64,000 bases of DNA, taken from contig NZ_JAQQFR010000001.1 of NCBI RefSeq assembly GCF_046025915.1, positions 186,001 to 250,000 of the forward strand, given 5' to 3'. This document shows positions 7,414-15,810 of this stretch, in pieces. The DNA comes from Herbaspirillum rhizosphaerae_A. GTDB taxonomy: Bacteria; Pseudomonadota; Gammaproteobacteria; Burkholderiales; Burkholderiaceae_D. Made by a program: the position numbers and the translations under genes. Numbering within the stretch: position 1 is the first letter of the stretch; each line of letters begins with the position of its first letter. A model generated the notes under the pieces. It saw nothing but the letters and a program-made list of their open reading frames with translations. It made no database searches and was not told the origin of the DNA.

Positions 7414-10275
7414 TTAGCGAGAGCTGCTCACCAAAGCACTCTTCATGAGATCAACTTTTTGCTGCAGCAGTGTCTCGAACTGTTCGGCCGGGACCGGCGG
7501 GCTGAACAGATATCCCTGCATTTCGTCGCAGCCATGGCGGCGCAGATAGGACAACTGCTCCTGCGTCTCCACGCCTTCCGCAATGACGTGCAACTTGAGG
7601 CTGTGCGCCAGCGAAATGATCGATACCGTGATGGCCGCATCGTCGGCGTCAAGAGTGATATCGCGCACAAAAGACTTGTCAATCTTGAGCACGTCGATCG
7701 GAAATCGCTTCAGATAAGACAAGCTGGAATAGCCGGTTCCGAAGTCGTCAATGGACAGATGCACGCCGAGTTCCTTGAGCTGGCGCAGAATGCCGATGGC
7801 GTGCTCGACATCGGTCATCACCAGGCTTTCCGTCAGTTCCAGTTCCAGTAAATCGGCATCGAGTCCGGTGTCTTTCAGCACGGCCGCGATGGAGGACACC
7901 AGATCCTTTTGCACGAACTGGCGCACCGACAGATTCACCGACACGCGCAGCTTGCCCCAGCCGGCGTCTTGCCAGGCTTTGGTCTGTTCACAGGCAGTAC
8001 GGATCACCCAGGAACCGATCGGCAAGATCAGGCCGGTCTCTTCGGCCAGGCTGATGAAACGCACCGGCGATACCATTCCGAGTTCCGGATGCTGCCAGCG
8101 AATCAATGCTTCCATGCCGACGATTTCGCCGCTGCGCAGGTCGATCTTCGGCTGGTAGTGGAGCAGGAATTCGTTACGTTCCAACGCCAGGCGCAGATCG
8201 CCTTCGATACGCAGGCGTTCAAGCGCCTGCTCGTTCATCGCCGGAGTGTAGAACTGGTAGTTGTCGCGGCCGCTTTGCTTGGCGCGATACATGGCAATGT
8301 CGGCGTGCTTGACCAGCATCTCGGCATCGCGCCCGTCATCCGGATAGGCCGCCACGCCCAGACTGCAGGTCGGGAAGAAAGTATGTCCCTCAATCGTCAT
8401 CGGTGCCGCGATGGCGGCCTGGATGCGTTGCAGATTTCGCGTGTCTAGACCGACATCGGTGTACTCCGACATGACGATGACAAACTCGTCGCTGCCGAGA
8501 CGCGCAATCGTGTCGGTGTCGCGCACCGCCCCGCGCAGGCGTCCCGCGACCGTCTTCAGCAGCAAGTCGCCGGCCTTGTGGCCGAGCGTGTCGTTGACGA
8601 ACTTGAAACGATCCAGATCGACGAACACCACCCACAGCGAACGCTGGTAGCGCTCGGCGTAAGCCATCGCTTCTTCCAGCACCTTGCGCAACATATTGCG
8701 ATTGACCAGCCCGGTGAGGACGTCGCGATTGGCCTGGAATTCCAGCTCGGCTTCGTAGCGCTTCATGGATGTGATGTCGTAGAGCGCGGCGACAAAGTGC
8801 GTCACCTTGCCCTCTTCGCTTTTCACCGGCGCAATGTAGAAGTCGTTCCACATCATCCCGCCGTCCTTGTTGTTGGTGCGCAGGACGACGTTGCACTCAC
8901 GCTGTTCGTTCAGCGCGCTCCAGATGTCGATAAAGCCTTGCTTGTCGACGTCCGGGCCTTCCAGCATGCGAATGCTGTTGCCGCCGACTTCCGCGGTGCT
9001 GTAGCCGGTGATGCGCTCGAACGCCGGATTGACGTATTCAATCGGATAGTCCGGCGCAGTCGCGCGCATGATGATGATGGCGTTGGCGCTGGCTTCGATG
9101 GCGCGCTGACGCAGCTGCAAGGCGCGTTCAGCCTGCTGGCGCGCGTGGATGTCTTCCTTGAGCAGGACGTTGGTCAGCCGCAGTTCGGCGGTACGCTCGT
9201 CCACCGTGCGCTGGATGCGGCGCGAGCGCATCGACAGCGTGTACAGATAGGCAGCGGCCAGCAAGGTCAGCAAGGTTCCCGCACCAAGTATCAGCAGCGA
9301 GTTGGAATGATTGGAAGTCAGTGGAATCGGTGCCGACTTCACTTCCAGATGCCAGGGTTGGCCGGCAATGTCGAAGGTACGCCGCACAAGCACCGGACGA
9401 CGGTAGCCCAGCCAGCTTGGCAAACCCGGCACCATCGCCTGATTCCGGATGTCATCGGTGCGATAGACCAGATCTTCGCGGCTGGCGCTGGTGCCGATAT
9501 AAACGCTGACTTCCAACCCTTCACGCCGGACCGGCCCGAAGGAATTGAAGATCCGCTCCAGCAAGACACGCGCATTGAATACAGCCGTGGTGTCGCCGAT
9601 AACGGCTGCGCGGCGCTCTGCTGCCGTGGTCAGCGGCATGCCGTGACGGTAGACCGGCATCAGTACCAGCAGACCGCGCTCATTGGTCGAAGCCTGCGCC
9701 AGTCGCAAGGCACCGGTCGATACGGGGCTGTTGGTCTCGATAGCGCGCTGCAGCGTATCGATGACCAGCTGATTGGCAGAGAGATCCAGACCAAGCGCAG
9801 CCTCATTACCCTGCATGGGTTCCAAATAATCCACTACCAGATAACGGTCGCGCAATGGCGCGGAAATCGTCTTGCCTTCGACTAGCGTGGTGATGCCGAA
9901 TTTGGGATAGCGCGGCTGCATTGCTGCTTCAAAATCGTAACGCTCACCACGCATCACGAAGCGCTGAAAACTGAAAGCCTGTACGTGGGGATATTTTTGC
10001 AGCAGCGGATCGGTGAAGGTGTGGAACTGGTCTCGGGTGGGATTATCGACCGTGGTGAACAGACGGTTGATCACCGTCAACACCTGCACGGCTTCTTCCA
10101 GCCCGCGCTGCAAAGTCGTCACGCGCAACGACGCACGCCGTTCGAAATCCTGATTGAACGCGTCGTCTTCCAGCTTGCAGGTCCCCAGGAACAACAATGC
10201 TGTCGCCCCAAATCCGATGATCAATGTCAAAGACACCGAGATGGACGACCCCACGCGTTTGATCGTTTTGTACAT
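7414..10275 (-). CDS. CHASE-PAS-GGDEF-EAL c-di-GMP turnover protein
   Basis: A 953-residue inner-membrane signalling protein. Order of parts: transmembrane helix 12-32, periplasmic CHASE sensor about 80-280, second helix 326-347, short coiled coil, PAS about 390-505, GGDEF domain about 510-675 and EAL domain about 685-940. The cyclase signature is GSDEF (594-598) instead of GGDEF, with an intact inhibitory RxxD site at 585-588. The EAL half looks complete: EALIRW at 722, NLSVRQF, ELTES, DDFGTGYSSL, KIDKSFV and EGVET. I expect a phosphodiesterase, possibly bifunctional. CHASE domains bind small extracellular ligands such as cytokinin-like compounds in plants; the ligand here is unknown. It is transcribed alone from an AT-rich upstream region. 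Confidence 0.92.
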   Translation of the reverse strand: MYKTIKRVGSSISVSLTLIIGFGATALLFLGTCKLEDDAFNQDFERRASLRVTTLQRGLEEAVQVLTVINRLFTTVDNPTRDQFHTFTDPLLQKYPHVQAFSFQRFVMRGERYDFEAAMQPRYPKFGITTLVEGKTISAPLRDRYLVVDYLEPMQGNEAALGLDLSANQLVIDTLQRAIETNSPVSTGALRLAQASTNERGLLVLMPVYRHGMPLTTAAERRAAVIGDTTAVFNARVLLERIFNSFGPVRREGLEVSVYIGTSASREDLVYRTDDIRNQAMVPGLPSWLGYRRPVLVRRTFDIAGQPWHLEVKSAPIPLTSNHSNSLLILGAGTLLTLLAAAYLYTLSMRSRRIQRTVDERTAELRLTNVLLKEDIHARQQAERALQLRQRAIEASANAIIIMRATAPDYPIEYVNPAFERITGYSTAEVGGNSIRMLEGPDVDKQGFIDIWSALNEQRECNVVLRTNNKDGGMMWNDFYIAPVKSEEGKVTHFVAALYDITSMKRYEAELEFQANRDVLTGLVNRNMLRKVLEEAMAYAERYQRSLWVVFVDLDRFKFVNDTLGHKAGDLLLKTVAGRLRGAVRDTDTIARLGSDEFVIVMSEYTDVGLDTRNLQRIQAAIAAPMTIEGHTFFPTCSLGVAAYPDDGRDAEMLVKHADIAMYRAKQSGRDNYQFYTPAMNEQALERLRIEGDLRLALERNEFLLHYQPKIDLRSGEIVGMEALIRWQHPELGMVSPVRFISLAEETGLILPIGSWVIRTACEQTKAWQDAGWGKLRVSVNLSVRQFVQKDLVSSIAAVLKDTGLDADLLELELTESLVMTDVEHAIGILRQLKELGVHLSIDDFGTGYSSLSYLKRFPIDVLKIDKSFVRDITLDADDAAITVSIISLAHSLKLHVIAEGVETQEQLSYLRRHGCDEMQGYLFSPPVPAEQFETLLQQKVDLMKSALVSSSR

Positions 10276-10583
10276 GCCGAGATAACGTTTTTCGTGACCC
10301 TGATGGAACCATCATAAACGCGCGGTCGCCTCAGCCGCCAGAATATTAATTAATTTTTTCCCAACTTTATTTCAGGCAATTTTTGATTCGCGGCGCGAAG
10401 AGTAATGCAGAGCGAGCCTCCCTAAAACGGCGCGACGCTGTCCTACAAGGGAAACTCTTGCTGTGCGCAGCACCTCACCATAACGGGGCGAATGAGTGGC
10501 CGTTATGCGCCTCAAAGTGTCGCGCATTGAGATGTCCGAAAAGAAATAGTAATACGCGACGTATTGCGACAATTGCGGCATTT
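10276..10583. other. Intergenic region, AT-rich near 10345-10390
   Basis: About 308 bp between the c-di-GMP gene start and the end of the second CobW GTPase gene. The segment 10342-10390 is strongly AT-rich, contains AATATTAATTAATT, and probably carries the c-di-GMP gene promoter. Short open frames here lack ribosome sites and recognisable protein sequence. I see no RNA gene or clear terminator. Confidence 0.5.
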
Positions 10584-11741
10584 TTACCACGCACCGGATG
10601 GCTTGCCGCCGTCTTGCGCGCGTTGTGCTTTTTGTTCTTGCTCGATGGCCTGCGCCTGCATGAAAGCAGTGAAGGAGCGCTCGATCGTCGAACGCTCGAT
10701 ATCCTTGGTGATGAACACAATGCGCGTGCGCCGGTCTTCAGATGGCCAGGCCGGCAAGGTCACGGTCGGGTGAAAGATGTGCTGCACGCCATGAATCACG
10801 GTCGGCTTGTCGTCACCGGCGAGATTGATGATGCCTTTGATGCGCAGGATGTTCTGCCCTTTGAAACCCACCAGCAGACTCAGCCATTCATCAAAGAGAT
10901 GCGGCTCGATTGGATGATCGAAGCTGAAGCAGAAGGCGCGGATGTGATCGTCGTGACGATTGACGTCTTCATGACTGTGGGTGGCATGCTTGTGATCATG
11001 CTCATGACCATGATGATGACCGTGCGCATGCCCGTGATGATCGTGTGCAGGTTGCGCATAGGATTCTTCGTTCAGCCAGCGCTCGACATCGGGCGTTTTT
11101 TCCGTCGCTTTGAACAACCCGGCATCCAACAATTTCTGCGGCGAAACCTGCCCCTGTTGCGACAGAATTTGCTCGGCGCTGGGATTCATTTGCGCCAGTC
11201 GCGCCTGCAAATTCTTCAATGTCGCGGCGTCGGCGAGATCGCTCTTGGTCAGCAACAGACGGTCGGCGACGGCGGCCTGTTGCACCGCTTCGATATGGTT
11301 GTCCAGCGTCTGATTGCCATTGACTGCATCGATGGTCGTGATGACGCCGTCGAGCCGGTATTTGGAAGCGATGAAGTTGTCCGTCATCAAGGTATGCAGG
11401 ATCGGAATCGGCGATGCCAAGCCGGTGGTCTCGATGATGACGCGGTTGAATTTGCGCTTGCCGCCTTCAGCGAAACGCCAGGTGATGTCTTTGAGCGTTT
11501 TTTTCAGATCGCCGCGTATCGTGCAGCACAGACAGCCGCTGCTCATCTCCACAACGATGTCGTCCTGGCTGTGCGCTACCAGCAAATGGTCGAGTCCGAT
11601 CTCGCCGAATTCATTGATGATGACCAGCGTGTCCTTCAGCTCGGGTTGCGCCACCAGATAGTTGAGCAAGGTGGTTTTGCCGCTGCCGAGAAAACCGGTC
11701 AGCAGGGAAATCGGGATCAGTGCGGGAGTTTCTTGTGTCAT
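10584..11741 (-). CDS. CobW/COG0523-family GTPase with His-rich metal-binding segment
   Basis: A 385-residue G3E-family GTPase. It has a Walker A/P-loop GFLGSGKTT near residues 15-23, the metal-binding GCLCC motif near 77-81, and a CobW C-terminal domain. Between the two domains, about residues 226-262, lies a dense histidine tract (HDHHGHAHGHHHGHEHDHKH and more), typical of zinc or nickel buffering. Such proteins act as zinc metallochaperones or as insertases for specific enzymes. It lies 104 bp downstream of a second CobW gene on the same strand and may share its zinc-type control. The chosen ATG at 11741 gives the family N-terminus but has no Shine-Dalgarno sequence; a strong hairpin ends 12 nt upstream. 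ATG 11783, inside that hairpin, is an alternative start. Confidence 0.88.
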   Translation of the reverse strand: MTQETPALIPISLLTGFLGSGKTTLLNYLVAQPELKDTLVIINEFGEIGLDHLLVAHSQDDIVVEMSSGCLCCTIRGDLKKTLKDITWRFAEGGKRKFNRVIIETTGLASPIPILHTLMTDNFIASKYRLDGVITTIDAVNGNQTLDNHIEAVQQAAVADRLLLTKSDLADAATLKNLQARLAQMNPSAEQILSQQGQVSPQKLLDAGLFKATEKTPDVERWLNEESYAQPAHDHHGHAHGHHHGHEHDHKHATHSHEDVNRHDDHIRAFCFSFDHPIEPHLFDEWLSLLVGFKGQNILRIKGIINLAGDDKPTVIHGVQHIFHPTVTLPAWPSEDRRTRIVFITKDIERSTIERSFTAFMQAQAIEQEQKAQRAQDGGKPSGAW

Positions 11742-11753
11742 GGCAAAAATGGC

Positions 11754-11783
11754 ATGGCCGGCGCGATAGTTCGCGCCGGCCAT
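11754..11783 (-). terminator. Strong hairpin between the two CobW genes (terminator or attenuator)
   Basis: Perfect 13-bp inverted repeat (arms ATGGCCGGCGCGA and complement) with a 4-nt loop. Read on the minus strand it is followed by GCCATTTTTGCC and then at once by the ATG of the downstream GTPase. It could be a weak intrinsic terminator, or a structure limiting translation of the second gene. It may also be partly coding if translation starts at 11783. Confidence 0.55.
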
Positions 11784-11844
11784 TGATAACAATGGAATCC
11801 CGCTATGCTACATGAGTCTGTCTGTACGCACTTGCACGAGGTGT

Positions 11845-13116
11845 TCAGACATCTGCCATGGCCGCATCTTCTTCCTCGATCCTTGTCCAGTCTGGAAACG
11901 GATCTGCGAAAGTCTGCCAGTGCCGCATGCCCTTGCGCGTTTCGGTAAAGCTCAGTTGCGCATCCTTGAAGGCATTCTCGATCAGTTCACGATCCATGTT
12001 CTGCCCGATGAAAACGACTTCGCAGATACGATCGCCATAGGGCTCTTCCCAGGTCGCATCGATGGCCGCGCGTTGTGGCGATCCGCGTGGCGGCATGCGG
12101 TCTTGCGCAGCAGCCCACCATTGCCCGACCGGCTCCAGCGTTGCCGTGTTGCCTGCACGCGAGTACGACAGCGCCCACTCCGGACGGCTCGCCAGCCAGA
12201 CGTATCCTTTGGCACGAATCAGGCCTGACAGGGGCTGCTGCAGGAAGTCGGAAAAGCGTTGCGGGTGCAGCGGTTCGCGGCTGCGCAGGACAAAGCTGCT
12301 GATACCGTATTCTTCGGTTTCCGGATGATGTTCACCAGCCAGTTCCTTGGCCCATCCGGCCATGCTGCTGGCCTTGTCGAGATCGAATTTTCCGGTGCCG
12401 AGCAGCTTGCTCAGCGGGACGTTGCCACGTTCTGCGGGGACGATTTCCGCCTCCGGATTGAGTGCCTTGACCACGCCCATCACAGCTTGCAATTGGGCTT
12501 CCGTGACCATGTCGAGTTTGCTGATGACCACCACGTCGGCGAATTCGATCTGCTCGGTAAGCAAACCGGCCAGAGTACGGTTGTCGCCGTCGCCGGCGAT
12601 TGCGCCGCGCTGTTCCAGCAAATCGTCGCTGCTGAAGTCGCGCAGCAGGTTGACGGCGTCGACTACGGTGACCATGGTATCGATGCGCGCAATATCGTTG
12701 AGCGAATTACCCTGCTCGTCAGTGAAGTCAAAGGTTGCGGCGACCGGCATGGGTTCACCGATGCCGGTGGATTCGATCAACAAATAGTCGAAGCGTCCTT
12801 CCACTGCGAGCTTGCGGACTTCCATCAGCAGGTCTTCACGCAATGTGCAGCAGATGCAGCCGTTGCTCATCTCCACCAGTTTTTCTTCGGTACGCGACAA
12901 GGCTGCGCCGTTGTTGGTGGCTGATTTTTCCACCAGCGAAGCGTCGATGTTCACTTCGCTCATGTCATTGACGATGACCGCCACTCGCAAGCCTTCGCGG
13001 TTGGACAGGATATGGTTGAGCAAGGTGGTCTTGCCGGCACCGAGAAAGCCGGACAGAACCGTTACCGGCAGTCGCGGGTCTTGAGACCGGGTGATGCGTT
13101 GATCGATGGCTGGCAT
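11845..13116 (-). CDS. CobW/COG0523-family GTPase, ZigA-like
   Basis: A 423-residue G3E GTPase. It has the P-loop GFLGAGKTT near residue 22, the Switch-type VNDMSEVNIDASLV block, the metal-binding GCICC motif near 90, and a long CobW C-terminal domain with RPEWALSYSRAG and the C-terminal WTRIEEED tail. The ~420-residue length and these features match the ZigA type, which delivers zinc under starvation (Acinetobacter ZigA is the studied case). The gene is preceded by a promoter (TTGCAA, 17 bp, TATGAT) overlapped by two near-identical inverted repeats, the expected layout for a Zur-repressed gene. Start 13116 is preceded by CTGGAG. Zinc control is inferred; no metal assay is implied. Confidence 0.87.
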   Translation of the reverse strand: MPAIDQRITRSQDPRLPVTVLSGFLGAGKTTLLNHILSNREGLRVAVIVNDMSEVNIDASLVEKSATNNGAALSRTEEKLVEMSNGCICCTLREDLLMEVRKLAVEGRFDYLLIESTGIGEPMPVAATFDFTDEQGNSLNDIARIDTMVTVVDAVNLLRDFSSDDLLEQRGAIAGDGDNRTLAGLLTEQIEFADVVVISKLDMVTEAQLQAVMGVVKALNPEAEIVPAERGNVPLSKLLGTGKFDLDKASSMAGWAKELAGEHHPETEEYGISSFVLRSREPLHPQRFSDFLQQPLSGLIRAKGYVWLASRPEWALSYSRAGNTATLEPVGQWWAAAQDRMPPRGSPQRAAIDATWEEPYGDRICEVVFIGQNMDRELIENAFKDAQLSFTETRKGMRHWQTFADPFPDWTRIEEEDAAMADV

Positions 13117-13166
13117 GTGTTGTTCTCCAGAGATGGGCGGGCTGCTTTGAAACGAGCTGCATACAT

Positions 13167-13187
13167 ATTTGCAACTGTGTTGCAAAT
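13167..13187 (-). promoter_or_regulatory. Zur/Fur-like operator 1
   Basis: Perfect 9-3-9 inverted repeat: ATTTGCAAC, TGT, GTTGCAAAT. It lies just downstream of the predicted -10 element of the ZigA-like gene. The core TTTGCAAC-N3-GTTGCAAA recurs in operator 2. Binding by Zur is inferred from the gene context. Confidence 0.7.
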
Positions 13188-13200
13188 GGCATTTGAACGG

Positions 13201-13229
13201 ATCATATCCCGATGAATCTCATTTTGCAA
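13201..13229 (-). promoter_or_regulatory. Promoter of the ZigA-like GTPase gene
   Basis: On the minus strand TTGCAA (13229-13224) is followed by 17 bp and then TATGAT (13206-13201), close to a sigma-70 promoter. The -35 box lies inside operator 2 and the start of transcription would fall just before operator 1, so a bound repressor would block polymerase. Confidence 0.65.
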
Positions 13230-13250
13230 CTTAGTTGCAAAATGAGATTC
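13214..13250 (-). promoter_or_regulatory. Zur/Fur-like operator 2, 17-bp perfect arms
   Basis: Perfect inverted repeat with arms GAATCTCATTTTGCAAC and its complement, spacer TTA. The inner part matches operator 1 (TTTGCAAC-N3-GTTGCAAA). The 37-bp symmetry is far longer than one dimer needs, which suggests two overlapping dimers or a cruciform. It covers the predicted -35 box of the ZigA-like gene. Confidence 0.72.
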
Positions 13251-13426
13251 AATCCATGTGCGGCGATCAAACCCTGAGGGCGCCGAGTGACGGAGTGGGA
13301 AGTCTGAGTGGGAGAGAAAGCGAGGAAAGACAGATCTGGCAAGAGACGCAACACGACAATCAGCGTCGCGGCGGTGAGGTAACAGTAACCGCAGCAAGGA
13401 TCCCGGCGAACATACTGCCGGGGGGC

Positions 13427-13457
13427 GCACAATCGGGCCAGTCGAGCCCGATTGTGC
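13427..13457 (-). other. Hairpin downstream of ribA
   Basis: Perfect 12-bp inverted repeat (GCACAATCGGGC and complement) with a 7-nt loop, 10 nt after the ribA stop codon. No T-tract follows on the minus strand, so it is not a canonical intrinsic terminator. It may protect the mRNA 3' end. Confidence 0.5.
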
Positions 13458-13467
13458 TTAATTGCGC

Positions 13468-14115
13468 TTAGTCATTATCGTGCGATGGCAGCAAGTGACC
13501 CAGCTTGGTCGCCTTGGTGCGCAGATAGCGGATGTTGAAGGGGTTGCGATTTTCCACCAGCGGCACACGCTCGAGGATTTCGATGCCGTTTTCTTCCAAG
13601 GCGTTGACCTTGCGTGGATTGTTGGTCATCAGGCGCAAGCCCTTGATGCCAAGATGATCGATCATCGGCACCACCATGGTGTAGCGGCGCATGTCGGCCG
13701 GGAAACCCAGTTGCAGGTTGGCTTCCACCGTGTCGGCGCCGCCGTCTTGCAAATGATAGGCGCGGATCTTGTTGAGCAGACCGATGCCGCGGCCTTCCTG
13801 ACGCAGATAGAAAATCACGCCGCGCTTTTCCTTGGCGATGCGTTTCAAGGCGGCTTCGAGTTGGGCACCGCAGTCGCAGCGCTGGCTGAACAAGGCGTCG
13901 CCGGTCAGGCATTCGGAATGCACGCGCGCCAGCACCGGTTCGCCGTTGGCAACATCGCCGAGCACCAGTGCCAGATGTTCCTTGCCGGAAACGTGATCGA
14001 CGAAGGCATGCAATTGAAAAGTTGCCCACGGCATGGGCAATGCGCAGGAGCTGACGAATTCCAGATTTTCTTCGGGAATGACGACGTCTGTTTCGATGTT
14101 TTCTGTTGACGGCAT
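13468..14115 (-). CDS. ribA: GTP cyclohydrolase II
   Basis: RibA opens GTP to 2,5-diamino-6-ribosylamino-4-pyrimidinone 5'-phosphate, formate and pyrophosphate, the first step of riboflavin synthesis. The 215-residue protein has normal length for a stand-alone RibA. The zinc ligands lie in HSECLTGDALFSQRCDCG (three Cys), followed by GVIFYLRQEGRGIGLLNKI with catalytic Arg and the GTP site, DTVEANLQLGFPADMRRY, and the C-terminal GLRLMTNNPRKVNAL. All catalytic blocks are intact. It is transcribed towards the ZigA-like gene, with 350 bp between. I see no FMN riboswitch upstream; in this group that element usually precedes ribB or ribE. Confidence 0.96.
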   Translation of the reverse strand: MPSTENIETDVVIPEENLEFVSSCALPMPWATFQLHAFVDHVSGKEHLALVLGDVANGEPVLARVHSECLTGDALFSQRCDCGAQLEAALKRIAKEKRGVIFYLRQEGRGIGLLNKIRAYHLQDGGADTVEANLQLGFPADMRRYTMVVPMIDHLGIKGLRLMTNNPRKVNALEENGIEILERVPLVENRNPFNIRYLRTKATKLGHLLPSHDND

Positions 14116-14404
14116 GATGAACCTAATGTGATGACCTGAAGCGTCTTTGAGCGACGCAGCCGCGTATCTTACCTCGCGGCTTCAATTCTTTCAGGCGCGC
14201 GGATTTGCGCCGATTACTTTCTTTTGCTCAATGCAAGGGGCGTACTCCCCTCCGAGCGCGCTCCGGTGCGTGTTTGCACAGACAAATTAAATGGTAGCAG
14301 GCGCAGTGTTCTTCAAGTGCAGGCACACGCTTTTTGCGGACGGAAGCGGGTATCAATGGAAATTATTGTCGTTTTATTTACATTGATGAATGTGCCTTGG
14401 AAAC
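14116..14404. other. Intergenic region upstream of ribA
   Basis: About 290 bp between the ribA start and the terminator of the downstream MFS gene. It should hold the ribA promoter, but I cannot identify a convincing one. A TAAGAT box about 60 bp upstream lacks a matching -35. No coding sequence or RNA element is recognisable. Confidence 0.4.
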
Positions 14405-14443
14405 AAAAAAGCCGGAACAGCAATCAGCTGTTCCGGCTTTTTT
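14405..14443 (-). terminator. Intrinsic terminator after MFS gene
   Basis: A GC-rich stem (GCCGGAACAGC and complement, flanked by A6 and T6) with loop AATCA. It begins 17 bp past the stop codon of the MFS gene on the minus strand, and its symmetric A/T tracts make it potentially bidirectional. Confidence 0.9.
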
Positions 14444-14459
14444 CCGCGCAAGTTCAAAT

Positions 14460-15725
14460 TCAAACGTTACGATTCTTGCCCGGCCACATCCGTACAATCA
14501 GCGCACCCACCGAAGCAGCAGTCGCCAGAGCAACCACACCAATCCAGCCCCATTGCGCCAGCAACAAGCTGCCCAGCGCAGCACCGGCGGCCATGCCGAT
14601 GAACATGCCGACGAACAAAACTGCATTCAGACGGCTGCGGGCACCGGGTTCGATGCTGTAGACGATGGTTTGATGCGCCACCAGTGTGGCCTGCACGCCA
14701 AGGTCGAAACCAATTGCTGCCAATGCCAGCAACCACAACTGACCGCTGGTCGAGAAGGCTGGTGCGAAGGCCATCGCGATGAAGGACAGAATCGCCAGGC
14801 CAATCCCCAGACGGGTTACCAGTTCAGGGCCTTTCTTGTCCGAGATGCGGCCGGCCAGTGGTGCAGCCAGCGCACCGGCGGCGCCTGCCAGACCAAACGC
14901 ACCGGCAGCGGCGCTGCCCATATGGAATGGCGCAGCATGTAACATCACTGCCAATGTGGACCAGAAGGCGCTGAAACCGACCGACAGCAAACCTTGAGCC
15001 AATGCCGCGCGGCGCAATGCAGGATGCTTGTGCACCAGCTTGCCCAGCGAACCCAGCAATGCACTATAGGCAAGATGGGTAGTCGCCTTGAAGCGTGGCA
15101 GACCCCGCCATGCCGCGACACCGATCAGCGCAATGCTCACCGAAGCTGCGACAAACATCACGCGCCAGCCGAAGTGCTCTGCCACGAAGCCGCTCAAGAC
15201 ACGCGACAGCAGGATGCCGAGCAGCAAGCCGGTCATGACGGTGCCGACCACCTTGCCGCGATGCTCTTCGGAAGCCAGCGTGGCGGCGGCAGGCACGATG
15301 TCTTGCGCCAGCGTTGCCGACAAGCCGATGGCCAGACTCGCGACCAGCAGCATGGTGATGCCGGACGATGCCCCTGCCAGCAGCAGTGCGCCGGTCAGGA
15401 CGGCGGCCTTGATCAGGATGATGCGGCGGCGGTCATAGCGATCACCGAGCGGCGCCAGCAACAGGATGCCGAGGGCATAACCGAGCTGGGTCAGCATCGG
15501 CACCATGCCGACGGCGCGATCAGAAGCACCGATGTCCGCGCCCAGAATGCCGAGCATCGGCTGCGAGTAGTACAGCGAAGCGACGGCCAGACCGGCGCCG
15601 GCGGACAACAGCAGCATCAGCGAAGCCGGCAGGTTGGCGCCCGCTGGTGCTGGCGCTGCGATAGTGGTTGCAGCAGCATGGCTTTTAGCCCCCGCTGTTG
15701 TATGCGTTTGTTGAATGGAAGACAT
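14460..15725 (-). CDS. MFS transporter
   Basis: A 421-residue carrier with about 12 membrane helices. Hydrophilic Ala/Thr-rich residues 1-35 precede helix 1. The MFS signature after helix 2 is GDRYDRRRIIL, and a matching GRISDKKGPEL follows helix 8. Helix 1-2 sequence (LYYSQPMLGILGADIGAS) is typical of the YnfM/Bcr-like drug-resistance and sugar-efflux branch of DHA1 carriers, so efflux is likely. The start at 15725 has AAGGGG upstream. It is divergent from a LysR gene with only 98 bp between start codons, the classic arrangement of a LysR-controlled efflux gene. Substrate unknown. Confidence 0.9.
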   Translation of the reverse strand: MSSIQQTHTTAGAKSHAAATTIAAPAPAGANLPASLMLLLSAGAGLAVASLYYSQPMLGILGADIGASDRAVGMVPMLTQLGYALGILLLAPLGDRYDRRRIILIKAAVLTGALLLAGASSGITMLLVASLAIGLSATLAQDIVPAAATLASEEHRGKVVGTVMTGLLLGILLSRVLSGFVAEHFGWRVMFVAASVSIALIGVAAWRGLPRFKATTHLAYSALLGSLGKLVHKHPALRRAALAQGLLSVGFSAFWSTLAVMLHAAPFHMGSAAAGAFGLAGAAGALAAPLAGRISDKKGPELVTRLGIGLAILSFIAMAFAPAFSTSGQLWLLALAAIGFDLGVQATLVAHQTIVYSIEPGARSRLNAVLFVGMFIGMAAGAALGSLLLAQWGWIGVVALATAASVGALIVRMWPGKNRNV

Positions 15726-15810
15726 GATATGTACCCCTTTAATTTGTTGATGGATCGCAGTTTGCGCCCGGATGCTGCGCTGCGGTAGTAGCATGGCTCG
15801 CAGAATTGTT

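Noticed and set aside
8578..9885. A 435-codon open frame opposite the c-di-GMP protein
   Set aside because: Antisense to conserved GGDEF and PAS coding sequence and without any family signal.
10372..10590. A 72-codon frame between the c-di-GMP and CobW genes
   Set aside because: Overlaps the AT-rich promoter region and has no recognisable protein features. I considered a zinc-independent ribosomal protein paralogue, often near CobW genes, but there is no match.
14116..14404. FMN riboswitch upstream of ribA
   Set aside because: No paired elements with the conserved RFN-type blocks are visible on the minus strand; length and sequence do not fit.
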